Positions 1 through 12,560 of a DNA stretch of 64,000 nt are shown here, piece after piece; positions within the stretch are counted from its first letter, which is position 1, and each line of letters begins with the position of its first letter. The notes under the pieces were generated by a model that did no database searches, was not told the DNA's origin, and saw nothing but the letters and a program-made list of their open reading frames with translations. Made by a program: the position numbers and the translations under genes. The DNA comes from Echinometra lucunter (lineage: Eukaryota > Echinodermata > Echinoidea > Camarodonta > Echinometridae): the NCBI GenBank assembly GCA_029962745.1, contig CM057151.1:4550970-4614969 (forward strand), given 5' to 3'.

Positions 1-846
1 AGAAAGAGAAAGATGGGTATTTAAAAATATACTGTGCTAAGAACAGGGTTTTGTATTGTCACTTCAATCTCATCATTCTAGTAATACATTTCATCGGCTT
101 CCTCCATTCTCATAATTGGTGAGATAGGAATATGCCATTGCTCACAGCCCTTTATCTCATGAAAAATTCTTCTGTTTCAGCTCTTCTCGATGTTTGACTC
201 GACTCCTTGCACCTTTATTGCTATCATTTTATGACAAGAAGAATAGTATAACATTAGATAGACAATTAGATGCAAATCAGTTTCATTTCATAAGGATATT
301 AACATAACCGGCTTTGGTTAAGATACTTAAAAACAAGATGCAAGCCGATCTAACCAAAACTAGAGATACTTTAAAATGTTAGCAAGCGAAGCGAGCCAGT
401 GTTGGACAGTTTTTCGTTATCCTTTTTACTTTGAAATTCTTTTTTTTTCCCCATTTGCCCTTCCCTTTCTATTTTTTTTAATTTTTAATACTCTTAGGGA
501 ATTGCATGGGCTATGTCATTTGTGATTGTGAATTATTGGGGCAGTGTTAATGCAGACCATCTTCCTACCAACAATATTGGGGGATATATCCCCATCCCCC
601 TTCCCCAAATCGACACCCATATTGTTGCTTAAACTATTTTTTACTGGCTACAGTATATTCTGCAATCTAATCCTCATAAAAGCAGTAGTTTTAAAGAGAG
701 CCATTCCTGAAATGGTGTTTAGCAGTGCATTCTGTTGGCTATATAGTCGCTCGCTTTATTTTTGCTGTGGTTTATTTTGGCATGGCTTCCTTTGATGACA
801 GGTAAAGGTAAATTATTTGCTTTTTAATGAGTTATCATTTGAATTC

Positions 847-849
<3 letters not shown>

Positions 850-882
<33 letters not shown>
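850..882. repeat. (TA)n microsatellite
   Basis: An uninterrupted run of TA dinucleotides of about 33 bp. Simple-sequence tract with no other feature attached. Confidence 0.95.
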
Positions 883-885
<3 letters not shown>

Positions 886-1724
886 TTTTATACGCTAGAT
901 TAGAAAAATGAGATCAATAGCACATTTTTAAATGGAAAATGTTGATAGCTGAAACCACAATACGCATTTATTTGAATATTATACCAATTTTGGAAGAGAA
1001 CCACGCATTGTTTGTGTATATTATATAAATATTGTATATTTTCTGTATCTTCAAGGTCAAGATATCACTTAACTTAAATGCATTAACCTTGAAAAATCTA
1101 TTGTGAACTATGTAGAACTATTAAAGCTTCATGTCATCTCCAGTTTTCAAGATAGTTGCCCATAATGTAGGGTGTGAGTCACTATGTGTTCCTAAATGGT
1201 TGCAAAATGATGTTTATCTTCATTTTCACCATCATATTTTGACCAGATAACCTTCTGGAAGTGAAATTTCACTGAGGCTGCCCTGAAATATTGGAAAATG
1301 TCTACAATATCACTAATTTTAATCATCCTACCAGTTGGGACTAATGGTGTAATTTGAAGGACGAATTTGCCAATTTAGGGAAAAAATCAAAGTTTGAGGG
1401 CGCCCTACGCCCAAACAGCAATGACTTTTGTCGTGATTTTTTCAGAAGTTAAAGAAAACATGTAATAGATATAGTACAAATGAAAAAAATGCATTTTGCT
1501 AGCTTTGTTTTTATGTTAAATGATAAATAAGGACTTTTCACCTTTTGACATTGCCTAGCCTATAGTGCATATGGCGGCCATCTTGCAAAATAGCTGCCAT
1601 TTTATATCTAGACATCAAGAAATAGTCATATCCTCAAAATAACTCAGATCTGAATTCTCCATCCCGAAAAACCCTTATTTCCAATTTTTGAACATTCTTG
1701 GGATGTTTAAAGTAGGTAAACAGA

Positions 1725-1760
1725 AAATCCAAGATGGCCGCCGGCGGCCATTTTGGATTT
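1725..1760. repeat. 36-bp near-perfect palindrome
   Basis: The arms 1725-1742 and 1743-1760 are reverse complements with one mismatch and no spacer, centred on GCCGCC/GGCGGC. A related GGCGGCCATCTTG motif lies at about 1572. It probably comes from the internal part or end of an old inverted-repeat transposon. Confidence 0.8.
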
Positions 1761-2399
1761 TCGCGTATATCTCAAATTGCTCAATGCTGACAGATCTCCA
1801 GCATGTGGCTTGTTGAAATAGAAGGTCTGAACAGTCGATATCAATTAAAAAAAAAACTATAACATTCCAATGCAACCTTACCCCCCATGGCTACCGGACT
1901 ATAATTGTGCATTTGGGGTTAATGGCACAAAATTTCAAATCAATTCAATTCACTTCATGCTTTATTTAAACAAACAAAAAAAAACATGCCTTGCAGCAAT
2001 AAAAAATGAATTGCACATGTTGTTTTTTTGTTTTTTTTTACAAAGTTTCGAATAGTTTACAAATACAAAATACAATTGCAAGTAAAAATATTTAAATACG
2101 GAATTGCACAGAAACTCATTGACAAGGATAATAAATAGCATAACATAGATGCACTGATGAAATTATTCATAATACATTCTAAAAACGATGTTCACATAGT
2201 TGTAAAGACATATTATTAATACACAATTGTAAATGAACAGATTAAAAATTGTAGAAATTTTCAAATTATTTTGAGATTTGATTTGTAAAATTTTTTATTA
2301 AGTAAACGTATGAGATTTGGAAGGGGCACTGTTTTTTAAATCTGTTTGTCCTGCAATTGAATTCTTTATATATATTTACATTTCGTAGATTAAAATTAT

Positions 2400-3240
2400 T
2401 ATCTCTCAATGGAGGTAACCAGGATTGGCACATTGTATTTTTTTAGCACAAATGTAGATTATATAAGCCTGCGGGTAATAAAGAAATTCGGATTTGGTCA
2501 TGTGGAGACATCTCACATTTTGCTATTGGGGGCCGTGGGGCTATCTTCAGAAAAGCATCATAGGGGCATTTTTTCTATATTCGAACTCTAATGTGAAAGG
2601 TTAGTTTTAGGTAATATGACATCATTAATTCATATAATTATAATTCATATTTCACAGAATGTTTCAAGGTTGAAATATTTCAGGAAACATAATTTAGTGG
2701 CTCAATTTGATAAAAAGGGGCCTAAGAAGAATTCGAAAATAGCCCCAGTCAACATCTGTTTTGTAATAAACAAGAAATTTAGCACACGGGTAGATCTAAA
2801 CATCATTAACAGATTTAGATGTGGAGACACCTCAGATTTGCCCTTCTAGGGGGGGGGGGGGCATCATTCAAACTTTTCCACCCGATAGGGGTAGGCCTAC
2901 TTTTATATGCATGATATGTGCACAGTCCAAAATATTATTTTAAAATTGAATTTCAAGAAATATGAAAATAGTCAATGATATCACAAAATATCAATAATTC
3001 ATGTTCGAATCTTTCAGGGCTGAAATATTTCAGAAAAGATATGGAAAAAGGTGGCTATTTTTTTTTTTTTGGGGGGGGGATAAAAAATAGCCCCCAATTT
3101 ACATCTATTTTGTAATAACAGAACCAAATTCGACACGCATAGCAGTCAATTAAAACATCATTACCAGATTTAGATGTGAAGACATCTCTTTTTCTGAGGG
3201 CCGGGGCGGTCCGCCGTCTTCTGTATGACTCTAGATCTAA
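2400..3240. repeat. diverged tandem array A, units of about 320-350 bp
   Basis: At least two full units and one partial unit repeat the same series of landmarks: a stretch ending in TTTCAG next to GAAATATTTCAG, a block reading ATAGCCCC, then TTTTGTAATAA, then AGATTTAGATGTGRAGACA followed by a G-rich run. The same unit is found in the opposite orientation at 15180-15730. No coding capacity is seen. Confidence 0.7.
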
Positions 3241-4697
3241 ATTCACAAGAAATAATCACATGATGTACAATTTGGTGTGCAAAATTTAGAAATAATCGTT
3301 TCGGATTTGATCCATACTTGAAGAAAGGATCTTTTTATTTTTCTTATTAATTACTTCATTACTGATTTTTATCAAATCAGTAGATGGATTTCACAATATA
3401 CAGCAACTGAGGAGTTAAGGCAGCATTTCAGCAGCAACCGGTGGTGGGTTGGGGAACATATAGGGCCTACCAAGCGTGGCCGGAATTTGGGATAATGATT
3501 GCTGGACATTCAAGACCTCCCCCCCCCCCCCCCTCCCGGAGCTAAGAGAAAGTCTTGCAAAAATAAGAAAGCTTCCTGAACGGTGTACTTGATTGACAGG
3601 ATTTTGTTCATTGAATTATTTTTATGTAGGTATATGCATATCACCGTAAGGTGGGTTCTCTTTTCTTTTCTTTTCTTTCTTTTCTTTTTTTTTTTTTTTT
3701 TTGGGGGGGGGGGGGGGCACAGTGATTGTTCTTTTTATCAATTGCTGTCACCTTCCAGAGAGTTTGAGTCTGTAATATCATGTATAAAGGTATAGCCCTA
3801 TCACGTTGGAATTTAGTTTTCTTGATATTCTCTCCACTAATATATACAGGATGTTCAAAACCTTGTGGCAGATGTACCAGTGGAAGAACAATATAAACTG
3901 AAGCCCGAAATAGAGATGGGGAAGTTTGGTCCTATACTGGACAGATTTGTCAGATACAAATCCTGCCAAGAACTATTAATGTGATGTAACCCCATTCAGA
4001 GTTTAGTGAACAGAGTGGGAGTTTTGTTCATTTAAATATTTTTACCATAATACTTTTTTTTGAAATGACACCATGGTTTTAAAGCATCTTTTTTATATGA
4101 AAAAATCATGCAGCCTATTTACATGACTTGACATAAATTCGGGTTACTATAAAAGACTTGATGTGAATTTTCATGGTTACAATCGTGACCTAGAAACTCT
4201 TCTTTGGTTATTAAATAAATTTTTCACGAAAGGCTCGCTTTTCCAAGTTGGGTACCTAAACCATAAGATGATTCATAAAGCAATAAAGGTTTTGGCATTC
4301 ATTTTCTAACTTAGGCACCCTGACTTTGGGGGCTGGATTTCTAATCTCTTACAGTATCCCGATTTCTCTGATGCATTGATTTACATGCTTGCCATGTGCC
4401 GATTCTGGTGTTCTAATTACAAAGCTGGATGTATGGGACTATTCATTTATCCTTACTTTTTTCTGTACCTTTCTACCGTATGGATACTATATTTTAATGA
4501 ATAAGTGGAAATGGGATACCTGTTTTCTTAGCAAAATGTAACACATTTCGTAACATTTGATACCGCTTTCGATTGCATTCATGCAAATTTAGACTATTTA
4601 AGATTATTTTCCTAAATTGGTAAAAGGGCCCAATACAAAAAGGAAAAATATAAAATAAAAAGAGAGTGGCTACCGAGATCCATGTTTCCAAGCAGGC
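3241..4697. other. non-coding, no gene seen
   Basis: AT-rich sequence with a poly(C) tract near 3520 and a T/C-rich run followed by poly(G) at about 3660-3717. Short open frames here are small and low in complexity. Nothing is assignable to a gene. Confidence 0.5.
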
Positions 4698-4773
4698 CTA
4701 TAGGCCAGAGGCGTCGATCCATTTTTCGGATTGGGGGGGGGGGGGGGGGCAAGACGAATAAGCGGAGATGAAC

Positions 4774-4779
4774 CCACAG

Positions 4780-4819
<40 letters not shown>

Positions 4820-4832
4820 ATATATGGGTATA

Positions 4833-4854
<22 letters not shown>
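4774..4854. repeat. (TA)n tract at the LINE 3' junction
   Basis: Two TA-dinucleotide runs are separated by GGATATATGGG. They abut the LINE poly(A) tail (a T run on this strand from 4855). A TA run also occurs at the opposite LINE end (13437-13453), so a TA-rich site was probably the target. Confidence 0.85.
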
Positions 4855-4871
<17 letters not shown>

Positions 4872-4887
4872 CCATAATGTTTTTATT
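4855..4887 (-). terminator. LINE polyadenylation signal and poly(A) tail
   Basis: On the minus strand AATAAA (4887-4882) is followed ten bases later by 17 consecutive A (4871-4855). This is the encoded 3' end of the retrotransposed LINE transcript. Confidence 0.9.
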
Positions 4888-5203
4888 GGGGATTTCATTC
4901 AAAATAAGCATCAATACATCCATATAAATCAATATAAGCAAAATAATATAATACAAGTCTTCATTTTGTTTCTATAGCATAATTTTCTTTGATAAAACAT
5001 CAGTTAATGAGCAAAACAAGGAAGAATGAAACCCCTTATATACACATATATATGAAAAAAAAACAAAAAAAAAACACATGCATACACACATAAACCTTTA
5101 TCACCCCGACCCGACCCCCCCCCCAAAAAAAAAAATACATCTGCACACACATCCATCGACCACACGACACACACCCACACACACCGGCACCCACCGACTG
5201 CTT

Positions 5204-8200
5204 TCAGTCTTGATGAATTGAATCTGAAGATAAATGTCTTGACACTGGTTGTAATTTAATACTTTCCCATTTTTGTAGATGTTTACCTAGTTTGTTTCTT
5301 TTTATAGCCAACTCTTTTTCCTCATCCTTATATTCCAATATTATTTTAAACAATCTATCTAACTTAGGAACTGCACCCTCTGACCTTGACCGATATATGA
5401 TATACTTAATTGTAAAAATTAATGTATTGCAGCACTTAATCCTAAATGAGTTTCCCAGTATTCCAACATGAACATTTTCCCACTTTACGTTTTGTAGTTC
5501 TACAAGCCCAAATCTTTTAATCACTCCCTGCCACAGGGGCTTGACATATACACAGTCCCAAAATAAATGCAAATATGACTCCGTCATTTGTTTACAGAAA
5601 GAACACTGGTCGTCTTCAACAAAACCAAATCTTAATAGATGTTCTTTTGTATAAATTGCTCCGTGGAGTAATTTGTACTGAAATTCCTTAATCTTTAACA
5701 AAAGCGTTGTGATTCTGGGTTTTATAAATATATCTTTAGTTTCCTTTTTTGAGAATTCAAAATCATTTTGACCATCCCGAATTTTTAAAGTGTATAAACG
5801 TTGCAAGTCTGTTATAAAATGATCGTAGACCTTTCTTGATGTTAGGTCTCTCAATAGGATCGTATTTTCAGATATCTTTAAAGTAATATTAAAATCTCGT
5901 ACATCTACTGAGTAGTATTTGTCTGGCCCCCCATCAAATTTCCCGCTCTTTAAAATAACATTGCACATTTCCCAAATCTTAGCTATGTTATCACTACATA
6001 GACCTAAATTCTGAAAGTATGCCAGTGGTCTGATTTGATTCTTATCGAGAATGTGATCAACTAAATAAATATTTTTCTTATACAATTCTTCATGAAAAAT
6101 CATTTTGTTTTTATGAAGGTAGTTTTTATTATTAAAAATTATTGGATTAGTTTTCCCTTCTTGAAAATTCCTACAGCTCTCCATATCCTGCCATGCTTTT
6201 AACATTTCTAAATAAAATATTGGTGCTTTGACTGTAAGTAGTTTCACATCATAATTGCAAAGGGAAACAAATCTTCCCCCAACCGTCCTAAAGATATGGT
6301 CAAAATACAATTTCCATCCCATATTCCTTTCTCCATACAGAAGTCTCTTCAGCCACATAAGCCTTTGGGTTTTCACAAATAAATCAAAATCAATCATTCT
6401 TAAACCTCCATCACCATAATCTTGGTAACAGATCGCTCTTTTGATACGATCTTTCCCATTCCATATAAATTCAAAACATAACTTTTTAATTTCAGCTACC
6501 ACCCATTTGGGCACAACTAAAGCCGAAGAGACGTAATTCAGTTTGGAGAGAGCAAAAGTTTTAAGTAAATGAATTTTCCCCATAATGGTCAGATCCCTTT
6601 GCTTCCACCAACCCAGAAGCCTTTTTATTTACTAAGTATCTCTTTATAATTAAGTTCCTCCCTAATGTTAATATCCAATGAAAAATAAACTCCTAAAATT
6701 TTCACTTCTGTCACTCTATTGCCCATGGGAAGTGATTGCGAACCCTCAATGCTTTCCCCTAACCTCATGACATTTGTTTTTTCAATATTAACTTTTAGCC
6801 CACTTGATTCAAAAAAAGCCTGAAAAATATCCTTTATTCTCAAAATTGAACTTATATTTTTAACAAATAAAGTCATGTCATCAGCGTACAAGACTTGTCG
6901 AATTTCAAAATCACCAAACTCTATACCTTTGATCACGTTATCGTTTCTTATTGTATGTGCTAATATCTCAATTACTAGGAGGAACAAATAAGGAGAAAGT
7001 GGGTCACCTTGCCTTACCCCTCGCTTAATATCAAAATACCCTGTCGAGACACCTCCATTCATCACACAACTACTTATTCCATTGTACATTGTTTTAACCC
7101 ATGAACAAAAAGACGGACCAAAACCAAATGATTCTAGAGCTTTGAAAAGGAAATTGTGAGAAACAGAGTCAAACGCCTTTTCAAAATCAACTGCTATTAA
7201 GAAAATGTCCTCCTCATTACTATTAATACTATGAAAAATCATATCGTCTATCAGACGTATTGCTTCTCCAATATATCTATTTTTCATATAACCCACTTGA
7301 TCTAAATGAATAATTTCATCTAAAACATCTATTATTCGGGTTGCCATAACCTTTGCGAGTATCTTATAGTCTGCATTTAATAATGTGATCGGTCTATAAT
7401 TTTTGATATATAATGGATTTTTGCCTTCTTTTTCTATCAAAGTGATTACACCTTGTTTCTGAGATGTCGACAGTCTTCCCGTATCAACAGCTTCATTAAA
7501 AACTTCAACCAACAGCTTTCCTATCAGTGGCCAAAACGTTAGATAAAATTCGACTGTGAATCCATCATTGCCAGGAGATTTATTAATTTTCATACTCTTT
7601 AACGCTTTATAACATTCATCTATAGTGACTTTCCCCTCACAAGAACTTTTGCTTACATTGTCTAATTTGGGGATGTTCTTACACATATTGTCAATGAATA
7701 CATCTCTTGTCAATGATTTTTCAGAGTACAAATTGTCATAAAAAGAACGAATTATTTGCATTATAACGTTTTTCTCTTTTGTTATTTCCCCATTCTCATT
7801 GTACAGTTCCCTAATAATTGTTTTCTTTTTATTCCACTGAAGTAACTGCTCAAAATATTCTTTATTCTGTTCACCTTCTTCATACCAAGCTGCTCTTGAC
7901 CTAACTTTAAGTCCCTCTACACTGTTATTATACAATTTCTTTAGCTGACTCTTTTTATTGTCAATATCATTAATAATTGTAGAACTTTCAGAAGAGGTCA
8001 CCAAATCTTTCTCCAGGGTTTTTATATCATTCTCAAGTTGTGTTATAAAAGTCCTTTTCTCTTTCGATTTTTTCCTTGAAAACTTCATTGCAAAACTTCT
8101 CATTTTCATTTTTAGAAAATCCCAAAAAGACGATTTAGATTCGAATTCCTTTAACCACTTACTTTCTACAGTTCGTATTTCCTCTGACATTCCTTGAACA

Positions 8201-9003
8201 AAATCTCTATCTAAGCATAAACTGTTATTGAATTTCCAATACGACTTTTCGTATCTTCCATAACTTTTAGTAGATTTTAATTCAAAATATATGCTGGAAT
8301 GATCAGGAGCTATTGATGTTATTATATCACAATTACCAACTATAGTTTCTAAATCTTTTGAGATGAACCAATAGTCTAAACGACTTTGAACCAATGGATT
8401 ATTTTGCCTAAAAGTAAATTTCCTCGTTCGTGGGTTCCGTTCCCTCCATATATCAATTAAGCCTTGTTTCTTCAAAAACATCTCCAAATGATCTACAAAG
8501 GTAGTTCTCACATTAAGCGTTCTTCCAAAATAATCCAAGTCTTTATTCAATATTACATTAAAGTCTCCCCCCAAAATGAGTGAATAATTGCAAGATAACA
8601 ACTCAGAAATATCTTTATCTAAATTTTGTAGAAAGTCTACTTGTTGTTTTACTTTTTCCCTTGTTGGAAAATAGACATTTCCTAATACTACATTTTCCCC
8701 CATCAAGTCTCCTTTAAGCAATATAAAGCGTCCGTCATTATCTTTCACCACCTTTTCCAGCTTAAAATTCAATCCAGGTGCTAGTAAAACAAGTACACCT
8801 TTGCTGTGATTCGTCCCGTGACTGAAAATTATTTGTCCTCCCCAGCCCTTTTTCCAATCTCCCTCGATATCCTGTGAACTATAAGTTTCTTGTAAGAAGA
8901 TTACATCACCTCTTTTTTCTCCGACCCATTCAAAAATTGCTTTCCTCTTGTGTCTGTTCCTTATACCTCTGACATTAACTGAAATGAAATTTAAACCCTC
9001 CAT
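5204..9003 (-). pseudogene. LINE ORF2: APE endonuclease and reverse transcriptase, frameshifted
   Basis: It would encode the nicking endonuclease and reverse transcriptase for target-primed integration. The first 792 codons (9003-6625) start MEGLNFISVNVRG and carry endonuclease landmarks: QETY near residue 40, GGDFNV near 146 and APDHS near 233. They are followed by reverse-transcriptase blocks KSPGNDGFTVEF, AVDFEKAFDSVSH, RGVRQGDPLSPYLF and the catalytic YADD, all intact. Near 6625 the frame shifts by one base in an A-rich run. The downstream frame continues the conserved connection region (KRLLGWWKQRDLTIMGK) and goes on for about 460 codons, with a terminal zinc-knuckle-like CSFCKQ...HLFWDC motif. 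A single-base deletion is the simplest explanation, so this copy is inactive unless the shift is a base-call error. Confidence 0.9.
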
Positions 9004-9338
9004 AATATCTTCAATGTTTTAAACAAAAGACCCGAGCAGGATAACGTTTTACCAGATAAACTATCTAAGGAATCGAATACTGTTGCACCAGTGTCAATGA
9101 AAAATTCAATGCATCTAACATCTGACTCTCTAGAATGGAACATATCTATTTGTATTTTCATTACAAGACCTAAAGCAGTCACACACTCACCACACAACAT
9201 GACACACCCCAAATCACCACTACAAACATCCATACCGTGTTTAACATGCTCTACCGCACACATACACTTTAAGTGCGAGAGCTTGAGCCCCTCCCCTTCC
9301 TCCTTTGAACTAAAACTGCATTCCACGTGTAATTCCAA
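8991..9338 (-). other. small Cys-rich open frame overlapping the ORF2 start
   Basis: An open frame of about 115 codons ends LLFKTLKILWRV just after the ORF2 start codon, so its stop overlaps the first codons of ORF2 by about 13 nt. No ATG opens it; the frame begins with a non-ATG codon. Overlaps of this kind are used for termination-reinitiation in some LINEs, but the protein has no domain I recognise. It could be chance or the remnant of an upstream ORF. Confidence 0.25.
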
Positions 9339-12300
9339 AATCCTTTATCTAAAACATGTACTGGTTGGGTTGTTTGCATATATGAATAAATCTAAAATAC
9401 AATTACATCTCTTAAGAAGTAACGGCTTCTATTTCCCAAATATAGATGCAACCTTTGTTCCCTGGAGAATGCAAAACCTGTTCTCACTATATTAAATCAA
9501 CGTTCTATCCCCCCCTTTTTTTTTTCCTTTTTTTTTTTAAAACTTATGTCTGACTTCATGCCCGGCATGATAAATATTTGGGAAATCTAACCCTATTAAC
9601 CCAACATAAAAAAAGCTTATGCATGCATGAGTGTTACTGTATGAAGGAAAAGCTTTAAACAAATGCATGTGTATATTACAGTTCCTAAGACACATAACAT
9701 CAGTGACCACTATTGTTATTCAGGTTTCAACAGCTGGAAGTTATATCATTGCTTAAGTTAAATTGAAACAAAATTGCATAAACATGAATGTTACTGCAGG
9801 AGGGAAACCTTAAAGCAAATCTAGGAAAAGAAAAAAAAATGCACTTGTGCATACACAGTCCCTAAGACATATTACATCAAGGGCTATTGTTATTGAGAGT
9901 TTCAACCGCTGGAAGTTACGATATCAATACTCAAATTGAAACAAAATCTGCATGCCGTAGAATAACGATAATGCTAAAAAGGGTACATGCACGCAATGCT
10001 ATTATCAGACCTCATACTATTATACCATGCATGAATGTGAAAAAAAAAGAATGCAATCAATCTCCTTTTTTTTCCATGTCATTCCAACCGAACTTCGTTC
10101 TGTATGCCCACCAGTAACTACGAGCAAATATCTTGCCCAGAAAATCAGTGCATGATTCAAACTACCATGTATGCAAATAAGCTGGTGACAGAACAATAAG
10201 TATCAAGCCTATGACCCTGCCTTTCCCGATTCAACAAAACATACCATCATGTACACTCAATACAGTTCTCGGTTCTTATACTATACCATGAATGTGAAAA
10301 AGGCGATAACTCTCGTTCTTTTCTTTTCCGTTCTGAAAAGAAAAGAAAAAAAAACAGCGGTGTGTTTGTCCAAAGTAATCATATTTTAGTTAAATATAAA
10401 TAGCTTGCAGAATAAAATCCGTCCATGATTTATCTAGCCTATATGCAGATAAGCTTTAAACAGAACAATATATATACTTTTAGAGCAGTCAATATCAAGC
10501 CTAATCCTGCGAGTCTTCCGTCAAAACATCACCTCTTTTGTACCCAATACAATTCTCATCTGTTAAACCATGATGTGAAAAAGGTGACTCATTTTCCATG
10601 ACGTATCAACCGAACTACGGTCTATATAGCAGTAATCATCAAATATTAACACAACTTGCCAAGTAAAATCATTGCATGCACGAATAAGCTTTAAATGAAT
10701 AATTAATGATCAGCTTGGCAATCCAGTAACCGCAAAACATACCCTCAGTTTTGCATCATCCTGTTAACACCACAATGGATTTTACGTATTTTCATTATTT
10801 AGAGATAAAGTTCCACTATAAATCAACCTTGCCCTTCACATGCCTACTAATGAGTTTTAAGTTCATCCAACATTTTTTTGTTTGCAATAGTTATAAAACA
10901 TTGAAATGATACAGTGTATAAGTTCCAAAATAAGTTTAAATCCACATCCTCTTTTTTTTTTTTATAATATAATGTTGATTTCATTTTGTTACTGTAATCA
11001 TCATGTCTTCTTATCAGAGAGAAACAACAAAAAGAAAAAAAAAAAAAAAACTTTGATAAGTCAATAAGAGCTTCATCTACCTGATTGTCAAAAAGTGAGA
11101 AAAGGAAAAAAATAAAATAAAAAATTGTCCAGCAAGATCAGTGAATGATTCATCTACCTCATGAAAATGAGACTGTGACAGAAAAAAATATGCAGCTCTG
11201 TCAAATTAATTCCAACAATGCAATTACAATTATCTGCATATAGGCCTCGTGTACACTCATACTACTGAAACGCGAATGTGAAAAATGCATTCAAATCTTT
11301 TTTTTTTTTTCAATGCCGTTCTAACTAAACAACAGTCTATTTTCATAATAATCATCCTATTTTAGTATTCTATCACAACTTACTCAATAAAATCTGTTTA
11401 TGATTCATGTACCCCATGCAAAAGTTGGGGATAGAAATATCAAGCCTATAGCCCTGCGAATCTTTCATCAAAACATAATCTCTTTTCCACTCAGTACAGT
11501 TCTCATATTTAAGCCATGAGTGTGAAAAAATGTAATCAACTTTCAATAAAAAATTGAAAGAAAAAAAAAAAAAAAAACTCTTTTTTTCCATGACGTACCA
11601 CCCAAACTACGTTCTGTGTGCCTAACAATAATCATCATATACTAACACAACTTGTCCAGTAACATCATTGCATGATTCATCTGTGCCATGGGAAAAGCTT
11701 TATAAACAAATTAATAATTCAGCATTGCCAATCTTCTTCATCACCACAAAATGATAAAATATGGTATTATAGATGAGCTGGAGAGTTTTATTTTGGTTTC
11801 CTTTTTGTTCGTGTCAAGTTTAAGTTATTTGGCAGTACTTTGTACTTGTGCTTGCTTGAATTTAAATAGGTATACTGTCAGCCGGCTTCTTGCTAGAACT
11901 TGTTATAATGAATGTTAGAACACCACATTTCGCTCGGTATGGGCCTGTCTCGTTGTGTCGAAATCATGGGTGCCACTTTCTTTGGTATTACTTGGCATAG
12001 CTGTGTGCCGGCAGTACTTTTCACATAAACAAAGCTCATTGCATGCTCCACGTTGTAACTAAAAAAGATGTCATTTTGATAACTAGTTGACACTATAATA
12101 AGAATTTCCGCTGCAACATAACATCACGCCGTGTTGCCTATATGTTGTGATCAGGCACTGATAAATTCATTGATCTCTGTATAACTGAAACTCCGATATT
12201 CTTCAAATCTTACAGCACATATAGGCTAGCCGTATACACTCAGGAGGTGATCATTTTAAAATAATAGCCTTCCTTTAAGGTATCGAAAAACAAATTAAGA

Positions 12301-12560
12301 ATTTACATTTGCACTTCCTCTCCACACAGCTTGAAGCAATATTCCATCATATTGCCCGGGGAAAAATATCCTGGTCCTCTCAACATTGCAGATAGATTGC
12401 AGAGATCCCACGTAGTACTATGCTGTTTTTCTCTTCTGTTGTTGTTGTTTTTTTTTAATTTCATCGCGCTGTATCTCCTTCGTATCATTTGCGACCACTA
12501 TGATGAATTCATTTACTTCCACTTCTCCTTTGTCATTTATGAACACCAGTGTAGACCTGT
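9010..12560 (-). repeat. LINE inter-ORF spacer of degenerate tandem repeats
   Basis: Between ORF1 and ORF2 lies about 3.5 kb without a credible ORF. At about 9600-9960 a unit of about 185-190 bp is repeated (landmarks CAGCTGGAAGTTA / CCGCTGGAAGTTA and GTTCCTAAGACA / GTCCCTAAGACA). At about 10065-11760 units of about 270-290 bp recur. Their landmarks are TTTTCCATGACGTA near 10070 (variant), 10600 and 11588, and ATCAAGCCTA at about 10202, 10497 and 11444. Copies are well diverged with expanded A/T tracts. Most L1-type elements have only a short gap here, so this is unusual. It may be a spacer native to the family or an inserted satellite. Confidence 0.7.

Larger units (their letters stand above)
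1..2400. other. non-coding repeat-rich DNA, no gene seen
   Basis: No splice-bounded or long open reading frame with protein character is visible. The stretch holds a (TA)n microsatellite, a 36-bp palindrome at 1725-1760 and a GCGAGCGAAGCGAGC-type motif at about 381-397. The sequence around 235-345 (starting AAGAATAGTATAACATTAGA) recurs, diverged, at about 14727-14825, so it belongs to a dispersed element. The block around 1150-1860, with GGCGGCCAT motifs, also reads like old transposon sequence, but I cannot name a family. Confidence 0.6.
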
